A stretch of 64,000 nucleotides of DNA, taken from NCBI RefSeq assembly GCF_020097135.1, contig NZ_CP083608.1, forward strand, positions 1,364,001 to 1,428,000, written 5' to 3'. Source of the stretch: Macrococcus armenti. GTDB taxonomy: Bacteria > Bacillota > Bacilli > Staphylococcales > Staphylococcaceae. The position numbers and the translations under genes were made by a program. Positions within the stretch are counted from its first letter, which is position 1. Every line of letters begins with the position of its first letter. Positions 24,883-33,234 of this stretch are shown piece by piece. The notes below the pieces were generated by a model. It worked only from the letters and a program-made list of their open reading frames with translations. It had not been told where the DNA came from and did not search any database.

Positions 24883-25284
24883 CTATCCTTTCTTTCGTTT
24901 TCTTCGCACCTTCTTCAACTCTTCATAATCTATCCATTCTGTATTGTGTTCTTGTTGATAGTATTTCGGCGCTCTGCATATCCAAATTAATGTTTTATCT
25001 TGATATAAATATCTGAATAATTTCGCTTTTACTTTTGCGGTTTCTGTCGCCATTCCTTTGATGTCGATTACTTCGACAGTCCCGTCTGTATAAGTAACTT
25101 CGAAATCTGCGATGTACTCCATTTTTCGTTGCTTTTTAAATGCTGGTATTAATTCATATCTAGGTTGTAACTCGATATGTTCGATTAATGTGTTACGTTT
25201 TAAATAAACGTAATAGTCACGTTCTACTATCGAATCGAATATATGTCCGTCATACTCGACTTTTTTAGCGTTATATTTACTCAT
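24883..25284 (-). CDS. DUF1064 / PD-(D/E)XK phage nuclease
   Basis: A 133-residue protein with the DUF1064 signature: YNAKKVEYDGHIFDSIVERDYY, then YIADFEVTYTDGTVEVIDIKG, in which E, D and D-x-K fit a PD-(D/E)XK nuclease core. Such proteins are thought to act as Holliday-junction or recombination-associated endonucleases. It sits among replication/recombination genes, as in other staphylococcal phages. Confidence 0.88.
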   Translation of the reverse strand: MSKYNAKKVEYDGHIFDSIVERDYYVYLKRNTLIEHIELQPRYELIPAFKKQRKMEYIADFEVTYTDGTVEVIDIKGMATETAKVKAKLFRYLYQDKTLIWICRAPKYYQQEHNTEWIDYEELKKVRRKRKKG

Positions 25285-25308
25285 ATTTCTGTCCTTTCAA
25301 CATAGCGT

Positions 25309-25884
25309 TTAATTTAAAAGCGAAACTTTATACTCCTTATTTTCTCCACCAACTCTTAATAATTGTGTGAAATAATTTTTGCATTTGCCGATATATCTGG
25401 AAGCTTCTCTAGCAGAATTAAAAACAAGAATTTCGTTTGTTTCTTTTATTTCTAAAATCACCGGCTTAGCCCTATACTCATTACCTAAAAATCTATCTCT
25501 AGAGATTTTTTTGCTTTGTTCAAATAAACCAATTTCGTAAGCTTTACGTGTATTTTCCGAATAAGTAGCCCACTCCAAATTATCCACGTGATTATTTTCT
25601 TTATTTCCATCTATATGATTAACAGTCTCTTTATTGTATGGATTCGGGATAAAGGCTTCAGCTACTATTCTATGGATTCTCTTTGATGACTTTTTGCCAC
25701 TCACGTTTAATCCGTATAAAACATAGCCCTTTTGATCTAAACGACCTTTAATTAACCTACTTTTATATTTAAAAGTTCTACCATCTTTGTAAGTTACTTT
25801 TCGTTCGACACTTCTAAGTCTTCCTTTATTACTAACTTCGTAGTATCCTTCATATCCATTCGCAGGTTTCCAAATCTCCTCCAT
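25309..25884 (-). CDS. free-standing HNH homing endonuclease (NUMOD4)
   Basis: A 191-residue protein with NUMOD4 at the N-terminus (EEIWKPANGYEGYYEVSNKG), an HNH core (ETVNHIDGNKENNHVDNLEW) and a C-terminal NUMOD1-like DNA-binding helix (SAREASRYIGKCK). These are selfish endonucleases that spread between phage genomes. Its ATG overlaps the upstream stop codon, and it separates the DUF1064 and HNHc genes, suggesting an insertion into a compact operon. Confidence 0.9.
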   Translation of the reverse strand: MEEIWKPANGYEGYYEVSNKGRLRSVERKVTYKDGRTFKYKSRLIKGRLDQKGYVLYGLNVSGKKSSKRIHRIVAEAFIPNPYNKETVNHIDGNKENNHVDNLEWATYSENTRKAYEIGLFEQSKKISRDRFLGNEYRAKPVILEIKETNEILVFNSAREASRYIGKCKNYFTQLLRVGGENKEYKVSLLN

Positions 25885-26534
25885 TAACTTCGCCCCTTCA
25901 ACATATTATTTAAACGTTCATCCACTTTCACCCAAGAATTTTCGAGATGATATAGTTTGTCGAAACTTTCTACACCCATCTGATGTTGGGAATAGTGGTG
26001 TTCTCTGCATAATGCGAGGACTTCATTTCCGTAATGATCTATATCGTTCCTGTTACGTCCTACACCAACTGCATAACGATGTGCAAGGTCAGAATTTTGT
26101 TTTCCACAAATCACACACGTTCGTTTTATCGTACTCATGTATAAGAATGTTCTGTCGTTTTTTAACATGTCACTCGTCTTATAATTCAGTGGTATATCAT
26201 TCTCGAACACCCACATAATAATTAAGTCTATTAATTCGCTCGCTATCTTTCTGCTGCAATCACTTAATGACACGTTTAGATAGCCATTCATAAACGAAAG
26301 ATAATCTTTGAACATTTCTCTCATGTATTCTCGGGGTTGCCCTGTAAATTGCTCTATGTCGTTGCATAGCGCAAATATCTTTCTTCGTTGCTTAACTGTT
26401 ATCTTCTTACTGTCGATAATCTCTAAATTTACGTCTACTGCTATTTCGTTGTCGATTAATAGCATAGCTTCAGGTGTCATTTCGACACCTTCGACTAATG
26501 CTTGACCATTCTTATATTTCAGTATTCGTGGCAT
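25884..26534 (-). CDS. putative HNHc nuclease (PF16784-like)
   Basis: A 216-residue protein of the type often encoded beside phage SSB in staphylococcal phages. The C-terminal region holds RTCVICGKQNSDLAHRYAVG and ALCREHHYSQHQMG, giving the Cys pair and HNH/His residues of a zinc nuclease. The N-terminal half is helical. Start set at the ATG at 26534, with AGGTG upstream. A role in recombination or replication is likely. Confidence 0.82.
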   Translation of the reverse strand: MPRILKYKNGQALVEGVEMTPEAMLLIDNEIAVDVNLEIIDSKKITVKQRRKIFALCNDIEQFTGQPREYMREMFKDYLSFMNGYLNVSLSDCSRKIASELIDLIIMWVFENDIPLNYKTSDMLKNDRTFLYMSTIKRTCVICGKQNSDLAHRYAVGVGRNRNDIDHYGNEVLALCREHHYSQHQMGVESFDKLYHLENSWVKVDERLNNMLKGRS

Positions 26535-26536
26535 AT

Positions 26537-26866
26537 CTACACCTCGATTAAAATAACCATCCATGTATCATTCAGTTCGCAATAATATATGATTCTTATG
26601 AGTTTTATATCATCTTGAATACATTCGCTAATTGTGTAAAAAATAGCGTTGCAACCAAAGTATTCATGTTGAACATGATTAATATACGTTTCCTTATTTA
26701 TTTCTTTTAAAGTTACAAGCGTTTCAATTTCATCTCTATTTAATTCATCAAATCTACTACATATATGCACTATCCCTTCTCCGCCAGATGTAGCAGCGCT
26801 TCTAAATAATTCATTGTATTTTTCTAATGTTTTCATGTTTTTAAATCTTTCATCTAATTTATTCAT
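26537..26866 (-). CDS. hypothetical phage protein, 109 residues
   Basis: A protein of unknown family. The N-terminal part is helical and acidic (ERFKNMKTLEKYNELF), the C-terminal part hydrophobic beta (IRIIYYCELNDTWMVILIEV). It lies between the SSB and HNHc genes and has GGAGAAG upstream of its ATG. Confidence 0.6.
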   Translation of the reverse strand: MNKLDERFKNMKTLEKYNELFRSAATSGGEGIVHICSRFDELNRDEIETLVTLKEINKETYINHVQHEYFGCNAIFYTISECIQDDIKLIRIIYYCELNDTWMVILIEV

Positions 26867-26886
26867 TAACTTCTCCTCCTTATTAA

Positions 26887-27342
26887 TTAGAATGGTAAAT
26901 CATCATCGCTGATATCTATTGGTCCTGTAGCGTTCGCAAACGGATTGTTATTATTCGCATTTTGAGGAGGCGCTGCTGCATTTTTTTGTTGTGTCGTTTT
27001 CTGTTGAGCGTTCTCGTTCTTCCCTCTCGTTTCTAGGAATTGAACACTATCTGCTACTACTTCTGTTACGTATACTCTGCGTCCTTCTTGATTATCATAA
27101 CTGCGTGACTGAATACGTCCGTCTACTCCTACTAATGAGCCTTTACTACAAAAAGTATTGACGTTTTCAGCTGTCTTTCTGAACGTCACGATATTAATAA
27201 AATCGGCTTCTGTTTCTCCGTTAGCGTTCTTAAATGTTCTATTTACTGCTAATGTGAAAGTCGTTACAGTCACTCCACTTGGTGTCACTCTCATTTCTGG
27301 GTCTTTGGTCATGCGTCCTACTAAAATTGTTCTATTTAACAT
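26887..27342 (-). CDS. ssb: single-stranded DNA-binding protein
   Basis: A 151-residue SSB. The OB fold begins [18 protein letters not shown] and includes [17 protein letters not shown]. The linker is rich in Gln and Asn, and the acidic tip ends DISDDDLPF, which docks partner proteins. It protects single strands during phage replication and recombination. The start at 27342 gives the canonical MLNR N-terminus with GAGG nine bases upstream; two upstream in-frame ATGs are less likely. Confidence 0.95.
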   Translation of the reverse strand: MLNRTILVGRMTKDPEMRVTPSGVTVTTFTLAVNRTFKNANGETEADFINIVTFRKTAENVNTFCSKGSLVGVDGRIQSRSYDNQEGRRVYVTEVVADSVQFLETRGKNENAQQKTTQQKNAAAPPQNANNNNPFANATGPIDISDDDLPF

Positions 27343-27544
27343 ATTCATTTTCCTCACTTTTAATTAGTATTTTTTCTAGCATTTCATCCGTAAATTCCTG
27401 AATTGGAATTACTTCTTTGTTATCGATCATCTGCTTGCAGGCAAGACCTAAAGAAACGATATAGTTATACGTTTCTCCGTCTCCGTCTTGCTTGAATTCC
27501 TTGCAAAGTTCTCTAAAGAATTGCATCGTTTCATTTACGTTCAT
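27332..27544 (-). CDS. hypothetical phage protein, 70 residues
   Basis: A helical acidic protein ([24 protein letters not shown]...). It overlaps the SSB start by 11 bases and its ATG touches the helicase stop, so it is translationally coupled on both sides. Function unknown. Confidence 0.65.
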   Translation of the reverse strand: MNVNETMQFFRELCKEFKQDGDGETYNYIVSLGLACKQMIDNKEVIPIQEFTDEMLEKILIKSEENEYVK

Positions 27545-28791
27545 CAGTAAAACCTCTGTATCTTTTTGTAGAATTCGAAATTCGCAGTACCTGTTGCACC
27601 ATCTTTATTTTTGGCAACAATACACTCAACATCTGACTTCGAATGTTGCGCATCTTCTTGCTCTTTGTTGTAGTAATCAGGTCTGTATAACATAAATATC
27701 ATGTCTGCATCTTGCTCTACTCCGCCAGCTTCACGTAAATCGCTCATTACTGGACGTTTATCGTTTCTACCTTCAACACCACGACTTAATTGTGAGAGTG
27801 CGATAATTACGCATTTATACTCTTTAGCGATAATCTTTAGCTTTCTCGATATATCCTCTACTTCAAGTCGTCTGTCTTTGATGTTTTCATCTGATTTCAT
27901 CAACGTTAGATAGTCGATAATAATTACGTTATTATCTGATTCGTTCATCATTCGTGCTGCTTGATTCTGAATATCTTTAGGAGTTACCTTACTTCCATCG
28001 TTGATCGTGAAGTTCATTTTTTGGAATCTATCCATGAATTCAGTAATCTTTAACATTTCATCCTGATTAATCGACTCTGGATATTTAAACTTACTTAGAT
28101 TTACTAATGTTCTTGATGCGATTACACGTTGTGTTATCTTCTTCGCAGTCGTTTCTAATGAAAACACTGCAACATTGCAATTATTACTTTCTAATTCGCA
28201 TCCTATATTTAATGCAAAGGCTGTTTTACCCATCGATGGACGTGCTGCAACGATTACGAGTTGTCCAGGCTCGAAACCACTAATTAAAGAATCTAAATTC
28301 TTATAACCTGTCTTTAGTAATTTCGGTTTAACCTCTTGTAATAATTCTTCTTTAATCGTGCTTAAGGTTTCAGCTTTCGTATCCTTACGCTTTATCTCAA
28401 TTTCGTTGAGATACTTCAATGTACTTTCTAAAAATAGTTGATTGTCACGAGTAGGCTGTTTTGAATAATTTTCAGTCGCTTCACGTATCTTTCGTTTTTT
28501 ATATAATTCAAGTACGTCAATTTGATACTGAGTAAAGTGTGACTTCATTATCAACTTGTCATTTAATAACTTCTCCATTAATTTTTCGGGGAAGAAACTG
28601 TTGCCATATTTTTGTGATTGAGCGTATATGTCTGCTAAATCTATTTTGTTTTGTTGATTCGCATATTTAACAAAATTGAAACTGTAAGGGTCTGAGAACA
28701 TTTCTTGTTTTAACGCTAGTTCTCCAAATAGTTCAGGGTTACGAAGTAATGCACCTACAACTAAATATTCAGCATTCGTTTCATTAATCAT
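27544..28791 (-). CDS. replicative DNA helicase, DnaB family
   Basis: A 415-residue protein. The N-terminal DnaB domain has EYLVVGALLRNPELF; the RecA-like domain has Walker A ARPSMGKTAFALN (about residue 183), Walker B NVIIIDYLTLMKSD and the sensor SDLREAGGVEQDADMIFMLYRPD. It is slightly shorter than host DnaC/DnaB, as usual for phage versions. The gene overlaps its presumed loader (28784-29119) by eight bases. Confidence 0.93.
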   Translation of the reverse strand: MINETNAEYLVVGALLRNPELFGELALKQEMFSDPYSFNFVKYANQQNKIDLADIYAQSQKYGNSFFPEKLMEKLLNDKLIMKSHFTQYQIDVLELYKKRKIREATENYSKQPTRDNQLFLESTLKYLNEIEIKRKDTKAETLSTIKEELLQEVKPKLLKTGYKNLDSLISGFEPGQLVIVAARPSMGKTAFALNIGCELESNNCNVAVFSLETTAKKITQRVIASRTLVNLSKFKYPESINQDEMLKITEFMDRFQKMNFTINDGSKVTPKDIQNQAARMMNESDNNVIIIDYLTLMKSDENIKDRRLEVEDISRKLKIIAKEYKCVIIALSQLSRGVEGRNDKRPVMSDLREAGGVEQDADMIFMLYRPDYYNKEQEDAQHSKSDVECIVAKNKDGATGTANFEFYKKIQRFY

Positions 28792-29119
28792 CTAAAGCAC
28801 CTCTCAATCTCTTAAGATTAGCTTCGATGAGTTTCTGCTTCTCTGGATCAATAGGAGTATTCTTATTAATCTCGATTTCTTTCTGTATCTCCTCGTATTG
28901 CAGCAATGCATGATTTACACCTTTAATCATCTTTATTTCTGAAACTTTAGGCTCAAATTTACTCGTTCCGTAATGTTCGTATAGCTTTGCTTTAGTAAGT
29001 TCATAATCTGCATTCTGTAATACGTACAACCAGGCATCAGCTACTGTTTGATTAATATTGAATTTAGGATATAACTCTTTAACTAACTTCAATAATTCTG
29101 ATACTTCTTTTTTATTCAC
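28784..29119 (-). CDS. helicase loader/inhibitor, SPP1 G39P-like
   Basis: A 111-residue helical protein between the initiator and the DnaB-like helicase. Its N-terminus (EVSELLKLVKELYPKFNINQTVADAWLYVLQNADYEL, given here as a pattern over residues 5-40) fits the G39P family. G39P binds the helicase and delivers it to the initiator-bound origin. The position between origin-binding protein and helicase matches SPP1 gene order. Confidence 0.8.
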   Translation of the reverse strand: MNKKEVSELLKLVKELYPKFNINQTVADAWLYVLQNADYELTKAKLYEHYGTSKFEPKVSEIKMIKGVNHALLQYEEIQKEIEINKNTPIDPEKQKLIEANLKRLRGALDD

Positions 29120-29830
29120 TTAGACACCCCATTCATCTAAATTAAATTCATCGTTAGATGTCTGTTCTTTTTTATAACTAATATCTTGATTAAGATAACT
29201 TTCAAACTTAGTTGAGAATAATGTTTCAGGTCTTAGATATTTATTCATATCACTGTTTTTCCATTCACTACATTTGATGTCTATAACTTTCTTAAAATCA
29301 TCTATAGTAAATCCTTCTTCTAATCTTGCATTTATAAATGATTGAGTTTTCTTAGTAGTGTGCTTGAATTCTTTCCCTGCTTTCAGGTTGAGATACGCGA
29401 CTATATCTTTATTCTTTTCATTCTTCTCATTCTTTACATTCTTGTTTGTGTTGGTTTGTTGTTGGTTTGTTGTTGGTTTGTTGTTGGTTTGTTGTTGGTT
29501 ATCATCGTCTTGCAATTGGTAAACTCCCCAATTAACAATGGTTACAACACTAAATTTGTTGTTGGAATTGATGTTGATAATTTGCAGACTTTCTAACGTC
29601 TTCATGTAGTCGTATAACGTTCTTTCTTTTATCTTTAAACGCTCTGACCATACCTTTCTACCGAATATAAATTGACCTGGTTTGAGGTGTACAATCTGAT
29701 TTCCAACTAATTGATCGTGGTCTTTATGACTGGCAGACGTTAGGCAGTAGATGAAAACTTTAAGTATTTTTTCGTTATCAAATACTGCGCTGTCTGTAAT
29801 CTTTCTGTGTAACTTAATCCAGCCACTCAT
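29120..29830 (-). CDS. phage replication initiator with internal iterons
   Basis: A 236-residue protein. The N-terminal winged-helix domain (GWIKLHRKITDSAVFDN... RKVWSERLKIKERTLYDYM) is typical of phage replication initiators. The middle is low-complexity Gln/Asn/Thr, and residues about 145-215 match the conserved phage C-terminal domain (ARLEEGFTIDDFKKVIDIK...YLRPETLF). The linker is encoded by an 11-bp iteron array (29450-29500), which I infer to be the origin, as in lambda O. Confidence 0.87.
   Translation of the reverse strand: MSGWIKLHRKITDSAVFDNEKILKVFIYCLTSASHKDHDQLVGNQIVHLKPGQFIFGRKVWSERLKIKERTLYDYMKTLESLQIININSNNKFSVVTIVNWGVYQLQDDDNQQQTNNKPTTNQQQTNTNKNVKNEKNEKNKDIVAYLNLKAGKEFKHTTKKTQSFINARLEEGFTIDDFKKVIDIKCSEWKNSDMNKYLRPETLFSTKFESYLNQDISYKKEQTSNDEFNLDEWGV
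29450..29500. repeat. 11-bp iterons, probable phage replication origin
   Basis: Four exact head-to-tail copies of GTTGGTTTGTT plus a 7-base partial copy lie inside the initiator gene. The period is 11 bp, not a multiple of three, so the encoded Gln/Asn/Thr stretch cycles through frames. That argues for selection on DNA spacing near one helical turn. A 9-bp A-rich repeat (AAGAATGNA) flanks it and could unwind easily. Confidence 0.75.
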
Positions 29831-29834
29831 TTAA

Positions 29835-30455
29835 TCACTCCTGTTTCTTTTTAGAGTTGATTAATACTTCTAACTTCTTGATATATGCAGGTAAATCTTC
29901 TTTAAATACTTTCGTTTTATCTTCAATCTTTAACCAATGAAGTAACTTACTTTCCGTAGCGTCATCTCCACCAACTTTTACAGCTTCATCTAATTTCGTT
30001 TGTAATTCTTTGATGTCTTTATCATCTGCAGGTGTTTTCACTTGTTCAGGCTCTTTCTCGCCGTTATAAATATATAAACCTAGCCCGTGTAAAGCTGCTG
30101 CTTTAACGAAACAGCGCTTATGTGCTTTATTAATATCGAATGCTGCAACTGTATTTGGCGCAACTGGTTTATTGCGAAAATCTAATACTGGTAATAGTTC
30201 AGTTTCTTTCTTACCTTTTATCGTTACTGATACTTGAACAAAATAACCTTCGCTCGTTTTTAAATAAGGCACAAAAAAGTTATCAATAGGTACATCAGGA
30301 TGAGGAAATTCTGTAATTTCAACTTTGAAATCAGGGTCAATCTTCTTTAGATATCCGTGCGCCCAACTCCACGAAAGGTAGCTTAATCCGTTCTTTTGTT
30401 CTACATGATCATTAACGTTGACTTTATTTAATTGCTCGAATAATGATTCAGTCAT
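29835..30455 (-). CDS. single-strand annealing protein, Sak3/DUF1071 family
   Basis: A 206-residue recombinase. YLSWSWAHGYLKK near residue 25 and FDINKAHKRCFVKAAALHGLGLYIYNGE, read in parts at residues 107-135, are signatures of the DUF1071/Sak3 family, distant Rad52-like proteins that anneal complementary strands. The tail is acidic. It overlaps the Gp157 gene by one base and precedes the initiator. Confidence 0.85.
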   Translation of the reverse strand: MTESLFEQLNKVNVNDHVEQKNGLSYLSWSWAHGYLKKIDPDFKVEITEFPHPDVPIDNFFVPYLKTSEGYFVQVSVTIKGKKETELLPVLDFRNKPVAPNTVAAFDINKAHKRCFVKAAALHGLGLYIYNGEKEPEQVKTPADDKDIKELQTKLDEAVKVGGDDATESKLLHWLKIEDKTKVFKEDLPAYIKKLEVLINSKKKQE

Positions 30456-30949
30456 TATCTAATCACCAAACTTTCTGTAACCTTTAATTCTGCAGTTTCA
30501 ATCTCTTTTCCTGCTTTAAGGTCGTTCAGTAGTTTCTTACTGTCTAACTTCGGCTCTTGTTCGATAAAATACTCGCTAGGCACTTTAGATACATCTAATT
30601 TTTCTCTATCGATTTGTGGAGCGTTATTCTTAATGTAGAAAGTGAATTCACTTGTTTTAAACTTCGTTTTACCTGTAAATAGCATTGCATCGTATAAGTA
30701 ACGATTTAAACTTTCGATGCCACGTTCTTCCTGTTTGATACGTGCATCAATGACTTTCTTACGTTCTTTTAGTGCATCAATATGTGCTTTTTTCTCTAAC
30801 ATTACATATTTAATACCTTCTGCTTTTTTCTCGAATTCGAGTTCTAAACTATCTAATGTATCTTTTAAATCAACTTCGCTATATTCAGGGTCAATCATCA
30901 TTGCTTTTACTTGTTCCAGATCACTGCTAATTCCGAATAAATTACTCAT
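30455..30949 (-). CDS. siphovirus Gp157 family protein
   Basis: A 164-residue protein. The N-terminal half is a long coiled coil (LDTLDSLELEFEKKAEGI...IDARIKQEERGIESL); the C-terminal part (KFKTSEFTFYIKNNAPQI, VPSEYFIEQEPKLDSKKL) is the conserved Gp157 signature. The family is found next to annealing recombinases and has been linked to phage resistance, but its mechanism is not known to me. Confidence 0.88.
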   Translation of the reverse strand: MSNLFGISSDLEQVKAMMIDPEYSEVDLKDTLDSLELEFEKKAEGIKYVMLEKKAHIDALKERKKVIDARIKQEERGIESLNRYLYDAMLFTGKTKFKTSEFTFYIKNNAPQIDREKLDVSKVPSEYFIEQEPKLDSKKLLNDLKAGKEIETAELKVTESLVIR

Positions 30950-31208
30950 TTAAAAGACCTCCATTTTTCATTACATGCTTAATCTTTTCGTACTTACTGT
31001 ATGCATCTTCTATACTTTCGCCTTCAGTTATGTTTAGACATTTGCATTTACATCTATATCTATCGTCGTGATGCCATACTTTTATATTCGCTAAATCTTC
31101 AATATTTTTATTGAATACAACTTCTATTTTTTCATCTGTGTAGCATCTTTCTTTAATCAATTCTTCTAATATGAAGAATAAATTTGGTAAATCAGTTATT
31201 TCATTCAT
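30942..31208 (-). CDS. hypothetical phage protein, 88 residues
   Basis: A small protein with a Cys-rich CKCKCLNI motif in the middle (YRCKCKCLN) and acidic flanks. It overlaps Gp157 by eight bases. GGAAATGGAG lies upstream of its ATG. No family recognised. Confidence 0.62.
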   Translation of the reverse strand: MNEITDLPNLFFILEELIKERCYTDEKIEVVFNKNIEDLANIKVWHHDDRYRCKCKCLNITEGESIEDAYSKYEKIKHVMKNGGLLNE

Positions 31209-31253
31209 ATTTTCTCCATTTCCTACAGTCGTGAAATGTGCTACAATGTAAGT

Positions 31254-31298
31254 GTCTAATTTACTTGTGGCACATACTTAACTGTATGTGTTTTTTTA
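31254..31298 (+). ncRNA. putative small RNA opposite the early operon
   Basis: On the plus strand an extended -10 (TGCTACAAT, 31239-31247) is followed after about 25 bases by a textbook terminator: CACATAC/GTATGTG with six-base loop and seven T's (31271-31297). All surrounding genes are on the minus strand. The -35 is weak. Transcription would give an RNA of roughly 45 nt. Confidence 0.35.
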
Positions 31299-31409
31299 TT
31301 TGTCCTCTTCTTCTTTCTCAACTACGATATAACTCTCATCTTCAACAGTTTTACTAAACTCTTCTTCCATCAACTGCCGCCAACTTTCGTTGTCGTGAAT
31401 CATCTTCAT
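31296..31409 (-). CDS. small acidic phage protein, 37 residues
   Basis: A short ORF (MKMIHDNESWRQLMEEEFSK...) with AAAGGTGG just upstream; the second ATG (31403) has better spacing (nine bases). It is acidic and helical. A glycine-rich overlapping frame (MNYTCGGGGSFLKGGD...) runs in another phase from about 31455. One or both could be real. Confidence 0.45.
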   Translation of the reverse strand: MKMIHDNESWRQLMEEEFSKTVEDESYIVVEKEEEDK

Positions 31410-31470
31410 CGCCACCTTTCAAAAAGCTACCGCCACCACCACATGTGTAATTCATACTCGCTCACATCCT

Positions 31471-31644
31471 TTATCGAACATACTGAAACTTAATCACTCC
31501 ACCTGTATCATCAAATCTACTATGCACTACTCGTATATCTTCGTGCTTCGTATAATATTTCAAATCACGTTTATATCGCTTTATCTGACCTTTCGTGTAA
31601 GTTAGAACGATAATGTGACTAATCTTATTTATCGGTTTCGACAA
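31471..31644 (-). CDS. possible small phage protein, 57 residues, TTG start
   Basis: An open frame (SKPINKISHIIVLTYTKGQIKRYKRD...) that begins inside the preceding membrane-protein ORF, with TTG the only plausible start and no clear RBS. The beta/basic composition looks protein-like. It may be translated by coupling. Confidence 0.4.
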   Translation of the reverse strand: MSKPINKISHIIVLTYTKGQIKRYKRDLKYYTKHEDIRVVHSRFDDTGGVIKFQYVR

Positions 31645-31792
31645 AGTCGCTATTGATTACGAATAGTAGTGATAAACATGATAACGTGATGAATAAGCCT
31701 GAAGTTTCGAGTGACGTGAGATGAATACTTAATTGAGTAACAATGTAACTAACAGCTAGTAAAACAGTTGCAGTTGCTGTGAATAACTTCAT
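31625..31792 (-). CDS. small phage membrane protein, 55 residues, two TM helices
   Basis: This ORF (MKLFTATATVLLAVSYIVTQL...) has two hydrophobic helices (residues about 4-22 and 32-47) and a short acidic tail. AAAGGAG lies nine bases before the ATG, and the start overlaps the upstream stop as ATGA. Both features support it being a real gene. Function unknown. Confidence 0.65.
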   Translation of the reverse strand: MKLFTATATVLLAVSYIVTQLSIHLTSLETSGLFITLSCLSLLFVINSDFVETDK

Positions 31793-32073
31793 CTGTCGCA
31801 CTCCTTTATCATTAAATTTCGAACAAATACTCTCGCTGGCTCAACTTCGATGTAACGTTTATTACTGCCTTCAAAACGTCTGATGTACTGCTTAAATTCC
31901 TGATGTGAGTAGACTTTCTTCTCGAGATCAGCAAATGATATTCCGCAAATTCGAGGGAATTCATGTTTTGCGTCTGCAAAATCTGCATATTCTACTTTCT
32001 CAGCTTTTGGCAGTGCATTCTGAATAGCTGCAACGAGTTCAGCTTTAACATCTGATAAATCGATAGTTAGCAT
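31789..32073 (-). CDS. small phage protein, excisionase-like
   Basis: A 94-residue protein downstream of the antirepressor. Residues 40-85 (ICGISFADLEKKVYSHQEF...IRRFEGSNKRYIEVEPARVFVRNLM) look like a winged helix of the excisionase/DUF771 kind: a helix-turn-helix, then a basic beta wing. The call is tentative. It would fit a DNA-bending role in excision or early regulation. Confidence 0.55.
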   Translation of the reverse strand: MLTIDLSDVKAELVAAIQNALPKAEKVEYADFADAKHEFPRICGISFADLEKKVYSHQEFKQYIRRFEGSNKRYIEVEPARVFVRNLMIKECDR

Positions 32074-32100
32074 TTAAGTCACCTTCCTTTAAGCGATTTC

Positions 32101-32886
32101 TTAATTGCGCATATCTTTAATAAATTGAATTGCTCTGTCTACATCACGTCGTTTAATGTGATTATTAGGAGCATTACCTTTCATTCCTAAATACTTTTTA
32201 GTAGCAACTAATATTTTTGATTTAGCTTTACCGATGTCATAACGACGTTGTTCTTTTAAGCGTTTGTTGTGTTGTGCTAATTCGTAAATATCTGTAGTTG
32301 CGACATCTTCTAGTGTTAGTTGCGTTCCATTTGCATCCACATATTTTTCAGCTTTATCTTTTACCATGTATTTAATTGCTGTAATATCCTGTGGCGTTAC
32401 GTACTCTCCTGTAAGTGTTTGCTTGATTTCTTTTAGTTCGTTTGATGTCTGCGTATTGTAATCAAGTTGTAAATTACTTACTTTCGCAATTTGTTCAACT
32501 AACATCGTTAATATTTCAGGATTGTTAATCATCTCAGTTGCTGTTGCTTTAGTGATGTACATTCCTTTGTTTCTGATTTGTGGTAACACTTCTGATGTCA
32601 CCCAGCGTTTAAATCGTTTAGCCGATTCTAATTTGCTTCCAAAAATCATCGAATATAATCCTGATTCATTGATTAATATAGTTTTTGATACCAAAGTACC
32701 GTTTTGGTACTGCGGTAAAACTTGCACCATTCTATCTTCTTCATCTACGTGACGATTGATATCTCGACTGCCGTTTTTGTATCCTAAAATTTGAGCTACA
32801 TCTTTACCTACAAAATATGGTTCGTTATCGATTTCTAAAGTCCTTACTGGTAATTCATCAAAATTAAATACTTGTAATTCGTTCAT
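32101..32886 (-). CDS. phage antirepressor, Bro-N plus C-terminal ORF6C-like domain
   Basis: A 261-residue protein. The Bro-N domain (residues 1-110) has YFVGKDVAQILGYKNGSRDI and SKLESAKRFKRWVTSEVLPQIR. The C-terminal region has VTPQDITAIKYMVKDKAEKY, resembling ORF6C. Such proteins counter the CI repressor and promote the lytic cycle. It is the second gene transcribed from the Cro promoter. Confidence 0.88.
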   Translation of the reverse strand: MNELQVFNFDELPVRTLEIDNEPYFVGKDVAQILGYKNGSRDINRHVDEEDRMVQVLPQYQNGTLVSKTILINESGLYSMIFGSKLESAKRFKRWVTSEVLPQIRNKGMYITKATATEMINNPEILTMLVEQIAKVSNLQLDYNTQTSNELKEIKQTLTGEYVTPQDITAIKYMVKDKAEKYVDANGTQLTLEDVATTDIYELAQHNKRLKEQRRYDIGKAKSKILVATKKYLGMKGNAPNNHIKRRDVDRAIQFIKDMRN

Positions 32887-32901
32887 TTTCTATTCTCCTT
32901 T

Positions 32902-33132
32902 CTAACTCACTTCTTCAAACTCTAAGTTAAACTTAGATTTGTTCGCAAAAAAAATAATTTCGTCGGGTTCACAACCAAAAATAATACTTAGTTGAATGAC
33001 TGACTTAACCCTGAACATAGAATTATCTTGTTCCCATGAGTTATAAGTAACTTCTGAAACACCTAGCTTTTCAGCTACTTGTTTCTGCGTCAACCCTAAA
33101 TCAGCACGCCACGCTTTTATTGTTTTCTTCAT
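32902..33132 (-). CDS. Cro-like HTH regulator
   Basis: A 76-residue protein with an N-terminal helix-turn-helix (LGLTQKQVAEKLGVSEVTYNSWEQ) and a short acidic end. It is divergent from the CI-like gene across a 153-base operator region, the classical Cro position. It probably represses the lysogeny promoter and fine-tunes early transcription. Confidence 0.88.
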   Translation of the reverse strand: MKKTIKAWRADLGLTQKQVAEKLGVSEVTYNSWEQDNSMFRVKSVIQLSIIFGCEPDEIIFFANKSKFNLEFEEVS

Positions 33133-33162
33133 TTTCTCCCCTCCTTTTTTGAAGTTAACTCT

Positions 33163-33192
33163 ATATTACCCTAAGTAAAACTTAGATGTCAA
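33163..33192 (-). promoter_or_regulatory. early (cro) promoter with operator
   Basis: On the minus strand TTGACA (33187-33192) and TAATAT (33163-33168) are separated by 18 bases. The spacer contains the palindrome CTAAGTAAAACTTAG (33171-33185), well placed for repressor binding between -35 and -10. Confidence 0.8.
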
Positions 33193-33234
33193 TAAAAATA
33201 TTTTAGTTTTATTAAATTTATTTTTATTTTCTTA

